Below, piece after piece: positions 25,081 to 33,312 of a DNA stretch of 64,000 nt. Source of the DNA: Caulobacter sp. SL161 (GTDB taxonomy: Bacteria > Pseudomonadota > Alphaproteobacteria > Caulobacterales > Caulobacteraceae); the NCBI RefSeq assembly GCF_026672375.1, contig NZ_JAPPRA010000001.1, positions 2,046,001 through 2,110,000 on the forward strand, written 5' to 3'. A program made the translations under genes and the position numbers. Numbering within the stretch: the first letter of the stretch is position 1; each line of letters starts with the position of its first letter. The notes below the pieces were generated by a model that had not been told where the DNA came from, ran no database searches, and saw only the letters and a list, made by a program, of their open reading frames with translations.

Positions 25081-26571
25081 ATGCCCACGCTCATCGACAA
25101 TACGCGCAAGCCTGACACCCGCTCGGCGGTTTCCGCCGCCGAGCGGGCCAAGGGCAAGGGCGACGCCAAGGGCGGCCTCTACAAGCCGCGTCAGCCGATC
25201 TATCCCAAGCTTGTCCACGGCAAATGGCGGATGGTGAAGTGGGCGCTGCTGATCGCCACCCTCGGCGTCTACTACATCACGCCCTGGATCCGTTGGGGGC
25301 GGCCGGAAGGCTTCCCGCAGCAGGCGGCGCTGGTCGATTTCACCGGCCGGCGCTTCTACTTCTTCGACATCCAGCTGTGGCCGCAGGAAGTCTACATCTT
25401 CACAGGCGTGCTGATCGCCGCGGCGCTGGCGCTGTTTCTCACGACGGCGCTGTTTGGCCGACTCTGGTGCGGCTACGCCTGTCCGCAAACCGTCTGGACG
25501 GACCTCTATATCGTCGTCGAGCGGCTCTTCGAGGGCGACCGTAACGCCCGGATGCGTCTGGACGCCGCGCCGCTGTCCTTCGACAAGATCTGGCGCAAGA
25601 CCGGCAAGCACCTGACCTGGCTGGGCATCGCCTTTGGGACCGGCGGCGCCTGGATCTTCTACTTCCATGACGCGCCGACCCTGATCCGAACCTTCTGGAT
25701 CGGCCAGGCGCCGGCGACGGCCTACGTGTCCTGCGCCCTGCTGACGGCGACGACCTACATCTTCGCCGGTTGGATGCGCGAGCAGGTCTGCACCTACATG
25801 TGTCCCTGGCCCCGGATCCAGGGCGCGATGCTGGACCAGCACTCGCTGCAGGTGACCTATCTGCGCGAACGCGGCGAGCCGCGCGGCGCGCACAAGAAGG
25901 GCCAGAGCTGGGAAGGCCGCGGCGACTGCATCGACTGCCGGCAATGCGTCGTGGTCTGCCCGATGGGCATCGACATCCGCGACGGCTCGCAGCTGGAGTG
26001 CATCAACTGCGGCCTCTGCGTCGACGCCTGCGACGACATCCTGGGCAAGCTGGGCCGGCCCACGGGTCTGATCGCCTATGACACGGACGCGGCGGTCGCC
26101 GCGCGCGCCTGCAGTCAGAAGGCGGTCTACAAGCCCGTCCGCTCACGGACCATCTACTACGCGGTGGCGCTGACCCTCGTGGGCGGCTTGACGCTCTGGT
26201 CCTTGGTCACCCGCCCAAAGGCGGACCTTCACGTCATCCGCGATCGCAACCCGACGTTCGTGCGCATGCACGACGGCGCGGTGCGCGACGGCTACACCCT
26301 GAAGATCACCAACCGCACATTCGCCGAACGTCGCTTCGACGTCACGTTCGAGGGCGTGCCCGGCGCGCGTCTGAGCCAGCCGGGCCAGACCGCCCAGCGG
26401 GTGACCCTGATCGTGCCCGCCGACCAAGTGGTCTCGGCCCGGGTCTTTGTGACGGCCCCCGCCGACGCCGACCTCGCCGCCAGCGTGCCGGCCCGGTTCA
26501 TCGCCAAGTCCGGCGACGTCACCACTCAGTCCAAGACCGTCTTCCTCTCTGGAGCCGCGAACCCGCAATGA
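25081..26571 (+). CDS. ccoG: cbb3 oxidase assembly protein CcoG/FixG (polyferredoxin-like)
   Basis: A membrane iron-sulfur protein needed for the copper step of cbb3 maturation; 496 residues. It has several transmembrane helices, the GRLWCGYACPQTVWTD and EQVCTYMCPWPRIQG motifs, two 4Fe-4S sites (CIDCRQCVVVCP, CINCGLCVDACD), and a C-terminal Ig-like FixG domain (DGYTLKITNRTFAERRFDV). It starts 5 bp after ccoP and ends overlapping ccoH. Confidence 0.96.
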   Translation: MPTLIDNTRKPDTRSAVSAAERAKGKGDAKGGLYKPRQPIYPKLVHGKWRMVKWALLIATLGVYYITPWIRWGRPEGFPQQAALVDFTGRRFYFFDIQLWPQEVYIFTGVLIAAALALFLTTALFGRLWCGYACPQTVWTDLYIVVERLFEGDRNARMRLDAAPLSFDKIWRKTGKHLTWLGIAFGTGGAWIFYFHDAPTLIRTFWIGQAPATAYVSCALLTATTYIFAGWMREQVCTYMCPWPRIQGAMLDQHSLQVTYLRERGEPRGAHKKGQSWEGRGDCIDCRQCVVVCPMGIDIRDGSQLECINCGLCVDACDDILGKLGRPTGLIAYDTDAAVAARACSQKAVYKPVRSRTIYYAVALTLVGGLTLWSLVTRPKADLHVIRDRNPTFVRMHDGAVRDGYTLKITNRTFAERRFDVTFEGVPGARLSQPGQTAQRVTLIVPADQVVSARVFVTAPADADLAASVPARFIAKSGDVTTQSKTVFLSGAANPQ

Positions 26572-27068
26572 CGATCGCCGCGCAATCCGTCACGACCGCC
26601 ACCTCGCGCAAGGGTCAGATCACCGGCTGGCATGTGCTGATCGGGGTGGTCGCCTTCTTCGCCCTGATCATCGCCGTGGACGTGGTGTTCATGGTGCTGG
26701 CCTACCGGACCTTCTCCGGCCAGGTCGCGTCCAACCCCTATGAAGCGGGTCTGGCGTTCAACAAGACCTTGGCCCAACGTGAGCGCGAGGCCGCCCTGGG
26801 ATGGGCGGCGTCTGTGGAGACCGAGAGCGCGGGCGCGGTGGTCGTGCGGGTGCGCGATCGCGCGGGACAGCCGCTTGATCGGCTTTCGGTGACAGGATCG
26901 CTCGCGCGTCCGGCTACCGAGGTCGGCAAGCAGGTGCTCGACTTCAAGCCGCTGGGCGACGGCCGCTATCGGGCCACAGCCAAGCTGGACGGCGCCTGGG
27001 ATTTGCGCGCGACGGCGCGCGACGCCCAGAACGCTTTTGAGCTTGAAGCCCGCCTGGTGTCGCAATGA
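26568..27068 (+). CDS. ccoH: cbb3 oxidase assembly protein CcoH/FixH
   Basis: A 166-residue protein with one N-terminal helix (GWHVLIGVVAFFALIIAVDV) and a periplasmic domain with VASNPYEAGLAFNKTLAQRE, which is characteristic of FixH. The start overlaps the ccoG stop and its stop overlaps the ccoI start (both ATGA). Role in assembly is by family. Confidence 0.93.
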   Translation: MTIAAQSVTTATSRKGQITGWHVLIGVVAFFALIIAVDVVFMVLAYRTFSGQVASNPYEAGLAFNKTLAQREREAALGWAASVETESAGAVVVRVRDRAGQPLDRLSVTGSLARPATEVGKQVLDFKPLGDGRYRATAKLDGAWDLRATARDAQNAFELEARLVSQ

Positions 27069-29239
27069 GCCACAGCCTCGCCCTGCATCGTGATCTAGAG
27101 GCCTTTGTCCGGCGCGACGACGCCGGGCGAGGGCGCTTTGAGCTGCTCGTGCGCGGAGCCCGCTGCGCCGGCTGCATCAACAAGATCGAGAAGGCGGTGC
27201 GCGCTCTGCCGGGCGTGGACGCGGCGAGGCTGAACCTGACGACCGGCAAGCTGTCGGTCGAACTGGCTGGCAAGATCTCTGATCCCGGGCGGGTGCTCGA
27301 AGCCGTCGAGGACCTCGGCTACCGCGCCTGCCTGTTCGACCCGGCCGAGGCCGAGGCGGCGCAGGACAAGGAGGGCAAGGAGCTTGCCCTGGCCCTCGGC
27401 GTCGCGGGCTTTGGCGCCGGCAACGTCATGATGTTCACCGTGCCGGCCTGGGCGGGCCTGTTCGGGCAGGAACTGACCCCGGCCACGCTGACGCTGATGT
27501 ACTGGATGGCGGCCATCGTCGCCACGCCCTGCGCCCTGTTCGCCGCTCGCCCGTTCTTCCGGTCGGCCTGGGCGTCGCTACGACGCGGCAAGGCCAATAT
27601 GGACGTGCCGATCTCGATCGGGGTGATCCTCACCCTGATCGTCAGCTTCTCCGAGACCCTGCTGGGCGGCAAGCACGCCTATTTCGACGCCGCCGTCACG
27701 CTGCTGTTCCTGCTGCTGATCGGTCGCTACCTGGATCACCGCCTGCGGGCGGGGGCGCGCTCTGCGGCGCGCGATCTTCTGGCCCTCCAGACGCCCGTCG
27801 CCATGCGGCTGGTCGATGGGGTCGAGCAGGGCGTTCCGGTCGCGGACATCCGCGTGGGCGACCTGCTGGCGGTTACGCCCGGCGAGCGCATTCCGGTCGA
27901 CGGGCTGGTCGCGCAAGGCGCTTCCGAACTGGACAACGCCCTGATCACCGGCGAGACGGCGCTGGCGCCCGTCGCCGTCGGGGCCCGACTGCACGCCGGC
28001 GCGCTGAACCTGTCGGGTCGACTGGTGATGCGGGCCACCGCGCGCAGCGAAGACTCAACGCTGGCCGCCATCGCCCGACTGATGGAAGCCGGCGCCCAGG
28101 CGCGCTCGACCTATGTGCGGCTCGCCGACAAGGCCGCCGCCCTTTATGTCCCTGTGGTCCATACGGCGGCGGCCCTGACCTTCGTGGGCGGCTGGGCGCT
28201 GGGCCTGGGGCCGTGCGAGGCGCTGCTTCGTGCTGCGGCGGTGCTGATCGTCACCTGTCCGTGCGCCCTGGGCCTGGCTGTGCCGGCGGTTCAGATCGCG
28301 GCGAGCAGCCGGCTGTTTCGCAAGGGCGTTCTGGTCAAGTCCGGCGCGGCGCTGGAGCGCCTCGCGGAGATCGATCACGTGGTCTTCGACAAGACCGGCG
28401 TACTGACCGAGGGGCGTCCGGCGCTGATCGACGCGCCTGCCCACCTGGTGACACTGGCGGCGCCGCTGGCGCGCGCTTCCCGCCACCCGCTGGCGCGCGC
28501 CCTGGCGGCCGAAGCCGGCGCCGGGCCTGTCGCACAAGACTGCGTCGAGACGGCCGGGCAGGGCGTCGAGGGCGTGATCGACGGTCGCCGCGCTCGCCTG
28601 GGGCGCGCCGCCTTTGTCGGGGTCGAGGCCGGCGATGTGCGCGAGACCGAGCTGTGGTTCGGCTTCGAGAACGACGTGAAGATCCGCTTCGCCTTCGAAG
28701 ATCGTCCGAGAGCCGACGCCCAGGCGGCGATCGCCCAGCTTCGCGCCCTGGGTCTGTCCGTCGAGATCCTCTCGGGCGATGTCGAGGGGCCAGTGCGCGA
28801 TGTGGCGCGCGAGGTCGGCGTCAGCCACTGGCGCGCGGGCCTGACGCCGGTGGAGAAGGCCGCGGCGGTCGATGCGCTGAAGGCCCAAGGCAAAAAGGTG
28901 CTGATGGTCGGCGATGGCCTCAACGATGCGGCCGCCCTAGCCAAGGCGCACGCGTCGATGGCGCCGGGCGCGGCGGTGGACGCGGCGCAGAACGCCGCCG
29001 ATCTCGTCTTCACGGGGGATGAGCTCGCTGCAGTCGTCGAGTCGATCGAGACCGCCCGGGAGTCCCGCCGTCGGGCGCTGGAGAACTTCGGCTTCTCGGC
29101 GCTGTACAATCTCGTCGCGACGCCGGCGGCGATGTTCGGACTGGTGAATCCGTTCGTGGCGGCCCTGGCGATGTCGGGCTCGTCGATCGTGGTCTTGCTC
29201 AACGCGGCGCGTCCGCGCCTCCGGAGTTTCCGCCGATGA
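27065..29239 (+). CDS. ccoI: Copper-translocating P1B-type ATPase CcoI/FixI
   Basis: A 724-residue heavy-metal ATPase that supplies copper for cbb3 assembly. Order of features: N-terminal metal-binding domain (GARCAGCINKIEKAV), membrane helices, actuator ITGETALA, the CPC ion site in TCPCALGLAVP, phosphorylation site FDKTGVLTEG (this position is usually T-L-T; here V), and the hinge VGDGLNDAAALAKA. A poly-Ser/His-type copper loop is absent. Coupled by overlaps to ccoH and ccoS. Confidence 0.95.
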   Translation: MSHSLALHRDLEAFVRRDDAGRGRFELLVRGARCAGCINKIEKAVRALPGVDAARLNLTTGKLSVELAGKISDPGRVLEAVEDLGYRACLFDPAEAEAAQDKEGKELALALGVAGFGAGNVMMFTVPAWAGLFGQELTPATLTLMYWMAAIVATPCALFAARPFFRSAWASLRRGKANMDVPISIGVILTLIVSFSETLLGGKHAYFDAAVTLLFLLLIGRYLDHRLRAGARSAARDLLALQTPVAMRLVDGVEQGVPVADIRVGDLLAVTPGERIPVDGLVAQGASELDNALITGETALAPVAVGARLHAGALNLSGRLVMRATARSEDSTLAAIARLMEAGAQARSTYVRLADKAAALYVPVVHTAAALTFVGGWALGLGPCEALLRAAAVLIVTCPCALGLAVPAVQIAASSRLFRKGVLVKSGAALERLAEIDHVVFDKTGVLTEGRPALIDAPAHLVTLAAPLARASRHPLARALAAEAGAGPVAQDCVETAGQGVEGVIDGRRARLGRAAFVGVEAGDVRETELWFGFENDVKIRFAFEDRPRADAQAAIAQLRALGLSVEILSGDVEGPVRDVAREVGVSHWRAGLTPVEKAAAVDALKAQGKKVLMVGDGLNDAAALAKAHASMAPGAAVDAAQNAADLVFTGDELAAVVESIETARESRRRALENFGFSALYNLVATPAAMFGLVNPFVAALAMSGSSIVVLLNAARPRLRSFRR

Positions 29240-29403
29240 ACATCGTGCTTTTCCTGGCGCCGGCGTCGATCGGTCTGGGCGCGCTGGGGTTGCTGGCCTT
29301 CTTCTGGACGATGAAGGCGGGCCAGTATGATGACCCCAAGGGCGACGCCGAGCGGATCCTCTATGACCATCTCGACGACAAGCCGCCAGCCCGCGAAGGG
29401 TGA
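29236..29403 (+). CDS. ccoS: cbb3-type oxidase assembly protein CcoS/FixS
   Basis: A 55-residue single-helix protein. The helix (LFLAPASIGLGALGLLAFFW) is followed by TMKAGQYDDPKGDAERIL, the CcoS hallmark. The ATG overlaps the ccoI stop. It is the last gene of the operon, followed at once by a terminator. Confidence 0.94.
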   Translation: MNIVLFLAPASIGLGALGLLAFFWTMKAGQYDDPKGDAERILYDHLDDKPPAREG

Positions 29404-29415
29404 GCAATACTTAAG

Positions 29416-29442
29416 GAGCCGCAATCGGTTATGCGGCTCTTT
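29416..29442 (+). terminator. Terminator of the cco operon
   Basis: GAGCCGCA (29416-29423) and TGCGGCTC (29432-29439) form a perfect 8-bp stem with an 8-nt loop, followed by TTT. It lies 13 bp after the ccoS stop. Confidence 0.8.
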
Positions 29443-29445
29443 AGT

Positions 29446-29459
29446 CTGACACAGGTCAA
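29446..29459 (+). promoter_or_regulatory. FixK/FNR-like box upstream of ompW
   Basis: CTGACACAGGTCAA matches the TTGAN-N4-NTCAA pattern with one deviation in the left half, and sits 75 bp before the ompW ATG. It is a candidate FixK site; OmpW genes respond to oxygen in other bacteria. Confidence 0.5.
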
Positions 29460-29533
29460 ATACTAGCGGGACCAAGTCGTCCACATTCCCCTCGCGACAA
29501 GAAACAAGACGTCGCGGGAATTGGGGATAGACA

Positions 29534-30178
29534 ATGAAGAAGCTCGCTCTTTCGCTCGTCGCCTTTGGCGCGCTCGCCGCCGGCGCCGCCCAGGCTCAAG
29601 ACTTTACGCCGAACGCCAAGGGCGACCTGATCGTCCATGCGCGCCTGACGCAGGTCGCGCCGGCCAAGGACGCCGCCATCCTCACCGCCGCGGGCGCCAA
29701 TTCGGGCCTGAAGGCGCATGTCGGCAACGACATCAAGCCGACCCTGGGTTTCACCTACTTCCTGACCGACAAGGTCGCCGTCGAGGCCATCCTCGGCACC
29801 ACGCAGCACAACATCCGTGCTCAGGGCCCCAGCACCGACGTGCTGGTTCACAAGACCTGGGTCCTGCCGCCGGTCGTAACGCTGCAATATCACCCGCTGC
29901 CGGCCTCTCAGTTCAGCCCCTATGTCGGCGCGGGCCTGAACTACATGCTGTTCTACAGCGACAAGAACAAGAACGGCTTCACCGTGAAGGTGGACGACGG
30001 TGTCGGCTACGCCCTGCAGGCCGGCGTGAACATCAAGATGAAGAACAACTGGCTGGTGAACGCCGACGTCAAGAAGGTCTATTTCAGCACCGACGCCAAG
30101 ATCAACGGCGGCGCACTGAAGGCCAAGGTCGACCTCGATCCGGTCGTCGCCTCGATCGGCCTGTCGCGCAAATTCTAA
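29534..30178 (+). CDS. ompW: OmpW family outer membrane beta-barrel protein
   Basis: A 214-residue, 8-stranded outer membrane protein. The signal peptide is MKKLALSLVAFGALAAGAAQAQ. The OmpW pattern includes GNDIKPTLGFTYFLTDKVAV, EAILGTTQHNI, PPVVTLQYHPLPASQFSPYV, GAGLNYMLFY, YALQAGVNIKMKNNWLVNAD and a C-terminal Phe (SIGLSRKF) as required for BAM insertion. It forms a hydrophobic channel in known members. A FixK-like box precedes it and a strong terminator follows. Confidence 0.95.
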   Translation: MKKLALSLVAFGALAAGAAQAQDFTPNAKGDLIVHARLTQVAPAKDAAILTAAGANSGLKAHVGNDIKPTLGFTYFLTDKVAVEAILGTTQHNIRAQGPSTDVLVHKTWVLPPVVTLQYHPLPASQFSPYVGAGLNYMLFYSDKNKNGFTVKVDDGVGYALQAGVNIKMKNNWLVNADVKKVYFSTDAKINGGALKAKVDLDPVVASIGLSRKF

Positions 30179-30212
30179 CCCCCCGGCGGACGTCCCCGGT
30201 CGTCCGTCCTCT

Positions 30213-30248
30213 GGCTCCCCGTCGTTCGCCGGCGGGGAGCTTTTCTTT
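30213..30248 (+). terminator. Rho-independent terminator of ompW
   Basis: GCTCCCCG (30214-30221) and CGGGGAGC (30233-30240) make an 8-bp GC-rich stem with an 11-nt loop, followed by TTTTCTTT. A textbook terminator 35 bp after the stop. Confidence 0.93.
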
Positions 30249-30288
30249 GTGCGGTCAGGACCAGACGTGACGGAGATCGTGGCGGCGA

Positions 30289-30302
30289 TTGATCGGCGTC
30301 AA
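30289..30302 (+). promoter_or_regulatory. FixK/FNR-like box upstream of the first Crp/Fnr gene
   Basis: TTGATCGGCGTCAA has a perfect left half-site and one change in the right half (GTCAA), and is centred 65 bp before the ATG at 30360. It suggests oxygen-linked control by FixK, or autoregulation. Confidence 0.7.
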
Positions 30303-30359
30303 GGTCGCGCAGCCAGGAACCGCGCATGAAGGGGGTATCAAGCTGGGGAGCGCCACCTC

Positions 30360-31127
30360 ATGTCCTTAGAAGCCCCTGATCTCCTTCGCATTCGGGCGTT
30401 GCCGCTTTTCGAAGCCGTGAACGACGGGGTTTTTGATCGGCTGATGCGCGGCGCCTTTCTTCAGCGTTTTCCGCGTGGCTCGCAGCTGACAACCCAGGGA
30501 CAGCCGGACAGCTTTCTCTTCGTCCTGCTTGAGGGCGCGATCGAACTGGAAGGAAACTCCAGCGATCGAGAGTCGACCTTGGCCCTGCTATGGCCCAGCG
30601 CCACGCTATGCCTGGCTTCGATCGTTCTGGACGGTCCCAGCCTCATGACGGCCAGAACCACCAAGGGCAGTTTGATCCTCATGGTGCCGGGAGACGCTTT
30701 CAGGCAGGCGCTTGAAGAGGACGCCGGGCTGGGGCGAGCGGTGGCGGAAGAGCTCGCCGGCTGCTTCAGCGGAGCGGTTCGCTCCCTTAAGAACAACAAG
30801 CTCCGCACCGCCCGGGAGCGTCTGGTCAGCTATCTCCTGGCGCAGCATCAAAGGCAGGGCGGTGGAGCGGTGGTGAAGCTGCCTTGCCGCAAACGGGTTT
30901 TGGCCTCGCTGCTTGGGATGACGCCTGAGAACCTTTCGCGGGCCTTCGCGAGTCTCGGGCCGCATGGTGTCGAGATCGACGGCTCCACGGTGACGCTTCG
31001 CGAGCCCGAAGGCTTGGCGCAACTGGCCCGGCCGGACCCCATGATCGACAACCCGATCGGCGAGAGCTTCAGCCAGGCTGAGCGCGAGCGGCGCCGTGGC
31101 GGCCGCACCGCCATAGCAGCGCACTAG
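30360..31127 (+). CDS. Crp/Fnr family transcriptional regulator (DNR/NNR-like)
   Basis: A 255-residue regulator with an N-terminal cupin-like sensor (PRGSQLTTQGQPDSFLFVLL), a long dimerisation helix and a C-terminal winged helix with KRVLASLLGMTPENLSRAFASL as the DNA-reading HTH. It lacks the N-terminal cysteine cluster of Fnr, so it probably does not hold a 4Fe-4S centre; LASLLGMTPENLSRA resembles Dnr/Nnr-type proteins that sense NO or other signals. The last 35 residues are a charged extension. It lies between ompW and hemN with a FixK-like box upstream. Confidence 0.88.
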   Translation: MSLEAPDLLRIRALPLFEAVNDGVFDRLMRGAFLQRFPRGSQLTTQGQPDSFLFVLLEGAIELEGNSSDRESTLALLWPSATLCLASIVLDGPSLMTARTTKGSLILMVPGDAFRQALEEDAGLGRAVAEELAGCFSGAVRSLKNNKLRTARERLVSYLLAQHQRQGGGAVVKLPCRKRVLASLLGMTPENLSRAFASLGPHGVEIDGSTVTLREPEGLAQLARPDPMIDNPIGESFSQAERERRRGGRTAIAAH

Positions 31128-31171
31128 TATCGACGCCCCGGACCACAATCGCCCGCAGAGCAGCCCGCCAG

Positions 31172-32536
31172 ATGATGACCCAGACCGTTCTTTCGTCCGT
31201 CCAACGGGCGCACGCCGAGCGCAACCTGCCGCGCTATACCAGCTATCCTACGGCCGTCGCCTTCGACGCCGCGCAAGTGACGCAAGCGCCGGACTGGTTC
31301 GCCAAGACTAGGCCGGAGGATCACCTGTCGGTCTATGTCCACGTGCCGTTTTGCCGTCGGCTTTGCTGGTACTGCGGGTGCCACACCTCGATCGCCCATA
31401 CCTATGAACGGGTCGGGACCTACGCCGATGTTCTGGCGCGCGAGATCGATCTGACGGCTCGGCGGCTGGGAGAACACGACGGGCTGGCGCATCTCCACTT
31501 CGGCGGCGGCAGCCCGAACGCCCTCAGTCCCTCGGACTTCAAGCGCATGGTGGCCCAGCTGAAGACGGCGTTCCGAGTTCGACCCGGCGCAGAGATCGCC
31601 GCCGAGCTTGACCCCGGAATGCTCTCAGACGCGTTTGTCGACGCGACCGGCGAGGCGGGTGTCACCCGCGTGAGCCTCGGTGTGCAAACCTTCGATCCGA
31701 CCGTCCAGGCGCTGGTCAACCGCGTTCAGCCGTTCGAGCAGGTTGCTGCGGCTGTCGAGCGTCTCCGCGCTGTCGGGGTTGGCGGCTTGAACTTCGACCT
31801 GATGTACGGACTGCCGGGGCAGACCGTCGAGAATGTCTATGCTTCGGCGAAAACAGCCGTCGCGTTGCGCCCGGATCGGATCGCCGTGTTCGGCTACGCC
31901 CATGTGCCGTGGATGAAGAAGCACCAGACGATGATCCAGGAGACGGATCTGGCGGATATCGATGGCCGGTGGGCGCAGGCGGACGCGGCTGATGCGGCGC
32001 TGACCGAGGCGGGCTATGTCCGGATCGGCCTCGATCACTATGCCTTGCCCGATGACCCCCTCAGCCGAGCCGCGGCGGAAGGGCGGCTGCGGCGCAACTT
32101 CCAAGGCTACACCGATGATCCTGCGCCAGTGCTGGTTCCCATCGGCCCCTCCTCGATCGGCCAGTTCCGTGAGGGCTTTGTCCAGAACCTGACCCCGACC
32201 GACGCTTGGGCGGCCAGGATCGCCCGAGACGAGTTGCCTTTGGGGCGCGCCCTGGCGTTCAGTAATGAGGACCGTCTGCGCGCAGCCGTGATCGAGCGAC
32301 TGATGTGCGACATGACGGTCGATGTTGCAGCCATCTGTGAGGCGCATGGCTTCTCGACCGACCATCTGGCGGGAAGTCTCGCCAGTCTGGCGGCGATCGA
32401 GGTCGCCGGCCTCTGCGCCCTTGACGGCGCCGTCGTCACCATCCCTGAAGACGCGCGTCGCCTGATGCGCGTGGTCGCGGCCGCGTTCGATGACCGTCTG
32501 CCCGCCACGGTCACCCGCCACGCCACGGCTGTTTAA
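31172..32536 (+). CDS. hemN: Oxygen-independent coproporphyrinogen III oxidase
   Basis: A radical SAM enzyme making protoporphyrinogen IX without oxygen; 454 residues. The cluster motif is CRRLCWYCGC (C61, C65, C68, with C70 as in HemN). FGGGSPNAL, SLGVQTFDP, LNFDLMYGLPGQT and RIGLDHYALPDDPL are canonical, and the C-terminal HemN domain is present. Located 44 bp after a Crp/Fnr gene, in keeping with heme supply for cbb3 oxidase under low oxygen. Its stop codon overlaps that of the convergent Crp gene. Confidence 0.96.
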   Translation: MMTQTVLSSVQRAHAERNLPRYTSYPTAVAFDAAQVTQAPDWFAKTRPEDHLSVYVHVPFCRRLCWYCGCHTSIAHTYERVGTYADVLAREIDLTARRLGEHDGLAHLHFGGGSPNALSPSDFKRMVAQLKTAFRVRPGAEIAAELDPGMLSDAFVDATGEAGVTRVSLGVQTFDPTVQALVNRVQPFEQVAAAVERLRAVGVGGLNFDLMYGLPGQTVENVYASAKTAVALRPDRIAVFGYAHVPWMKKHQTMIQETDLADIDGRWAQADAADAALTEAGYVRIGLDHYALPDDPLSRAAAEGRLRRNFQGYTDDPAPVLVPIGPSSIGQFREGFVQNLTPTDAWAARIARDELPLGRALAFSNEDRLRAAVIERLMCDMTVDVAAICEAHGFSTDHLAGSLASLAAIEVAGLCALDGAVVTIPEDARRLMRVVAAAFDDRLPATVTRHATAV

Positions 32537-33279
32537 AGCTCTCCGCCGATCCGCTCGACCTCCTGGGCCAGCGCGTCCATGTCGAGGACATGAAGCGAGC
32601 GGCCGGTTTGGCGGGCGATCTTGAGGCCCGCCAGGCGATTGAGTTCGCGGGTCACAGGTTCGCGTTGGCTGCCCACGAGAACGGCGAGCTCGGCGTGCGT
32701 GGGGCAGGGGTGGATGATCGCCGTCCGTCCATCTTCGCTGGCGATGGAGGCCATGCGCAGCAGTTCGATGTCCACGCGGCAGGCGACCGAGACCGCTGTC
32801 AGTTCGAACAGGCGGTCCGTCAAGGACCGGGTCAGCGTAGCCATGTCCTCAAGCAAGGCGCGCATGAAGCGTGGCGAGGTCTCGAACAAGTCCCGGATCA
32901 GGCGCGGCGGCAGGCGCACGAGGCGAACGTCCTCCACGGCGACGATATTGACGGATCGGGGCAGGCCATCGATGGCTGAGATCTCGCCAAAATAGGCCCC
33001 GGGACTCAGTCGCCGATAGCCGACTTCACGGCCCGAACGCGCGTACTGGTTGGCCAGGAGCGCGCCCTCCAGGAGGAGATAGATCCCCTCATCCTGGTCG
33101 CGGCGCTGGACGATCATCTCGCCCTTGCCGAACCGCAGCTGCTCGAGGCGCGACCCCAGCGCATCGACTTCGTCGCGGCTCATGTATCGAAAGAGCTTGT
33201 TGGTCCGATAGTCTTCAGGCGTCCCCCCGTTCGGCGTATGGGTTCCGACGCGCTGAGCCGACGGAGGAATCACAGTCAT
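32533..33279 (-). CDS. Crp-type regulator with a cyclic-nucleotide cassette
   Basis: A 248-residue CRP/FNR-superfamily regulator. The start is the ATG at 33279 (SD AGGAG, 8 bp away); the frame extends to 33390 but would overlap the divergent TIR gene. The effector domain has GAYFGEISAIDGLPRSVNIV (FGEI at 97-100, R108-S109), which fits the phosphate-binding cassette of cAMP/cGMP-binding domains. The C-terminal HTH is THAELAVLVGSQREPVTREL, like CRP. It is convergent with hemN (stop codons overlap) and divergent from the TIR/cyclase operon by 33 bp, so it may regulate that operon or respond to its nucleotide product (inference). Confidence 0.88.
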   Translation of the reverse strand: MTVIPPSAQRVGTHTPNGGTPEDYRTNKLFRYMSRDEVDALGSRLEQLRFGKGEMIVQRRDQDEGIYLLLEGALLANQYARSGREVGYRRLSPGAYFGEISAIDGLPRSVNIVAVEDVRLVRLPPRLIRDLFETSPRFMRALLEDMATLTRSLTDRLFELTAVSVACRVDIELLRMASIASEDGRTAIIHPCPTHAELAVLVGSQREPVTRELNRLAGLKIARQTGRSLHVLDMDALAQEVERIGGEL

Positions 33280-33312
33280 CTGGTACGCTCCTGCGCTGTC
33301 GATCTGGGGGCG

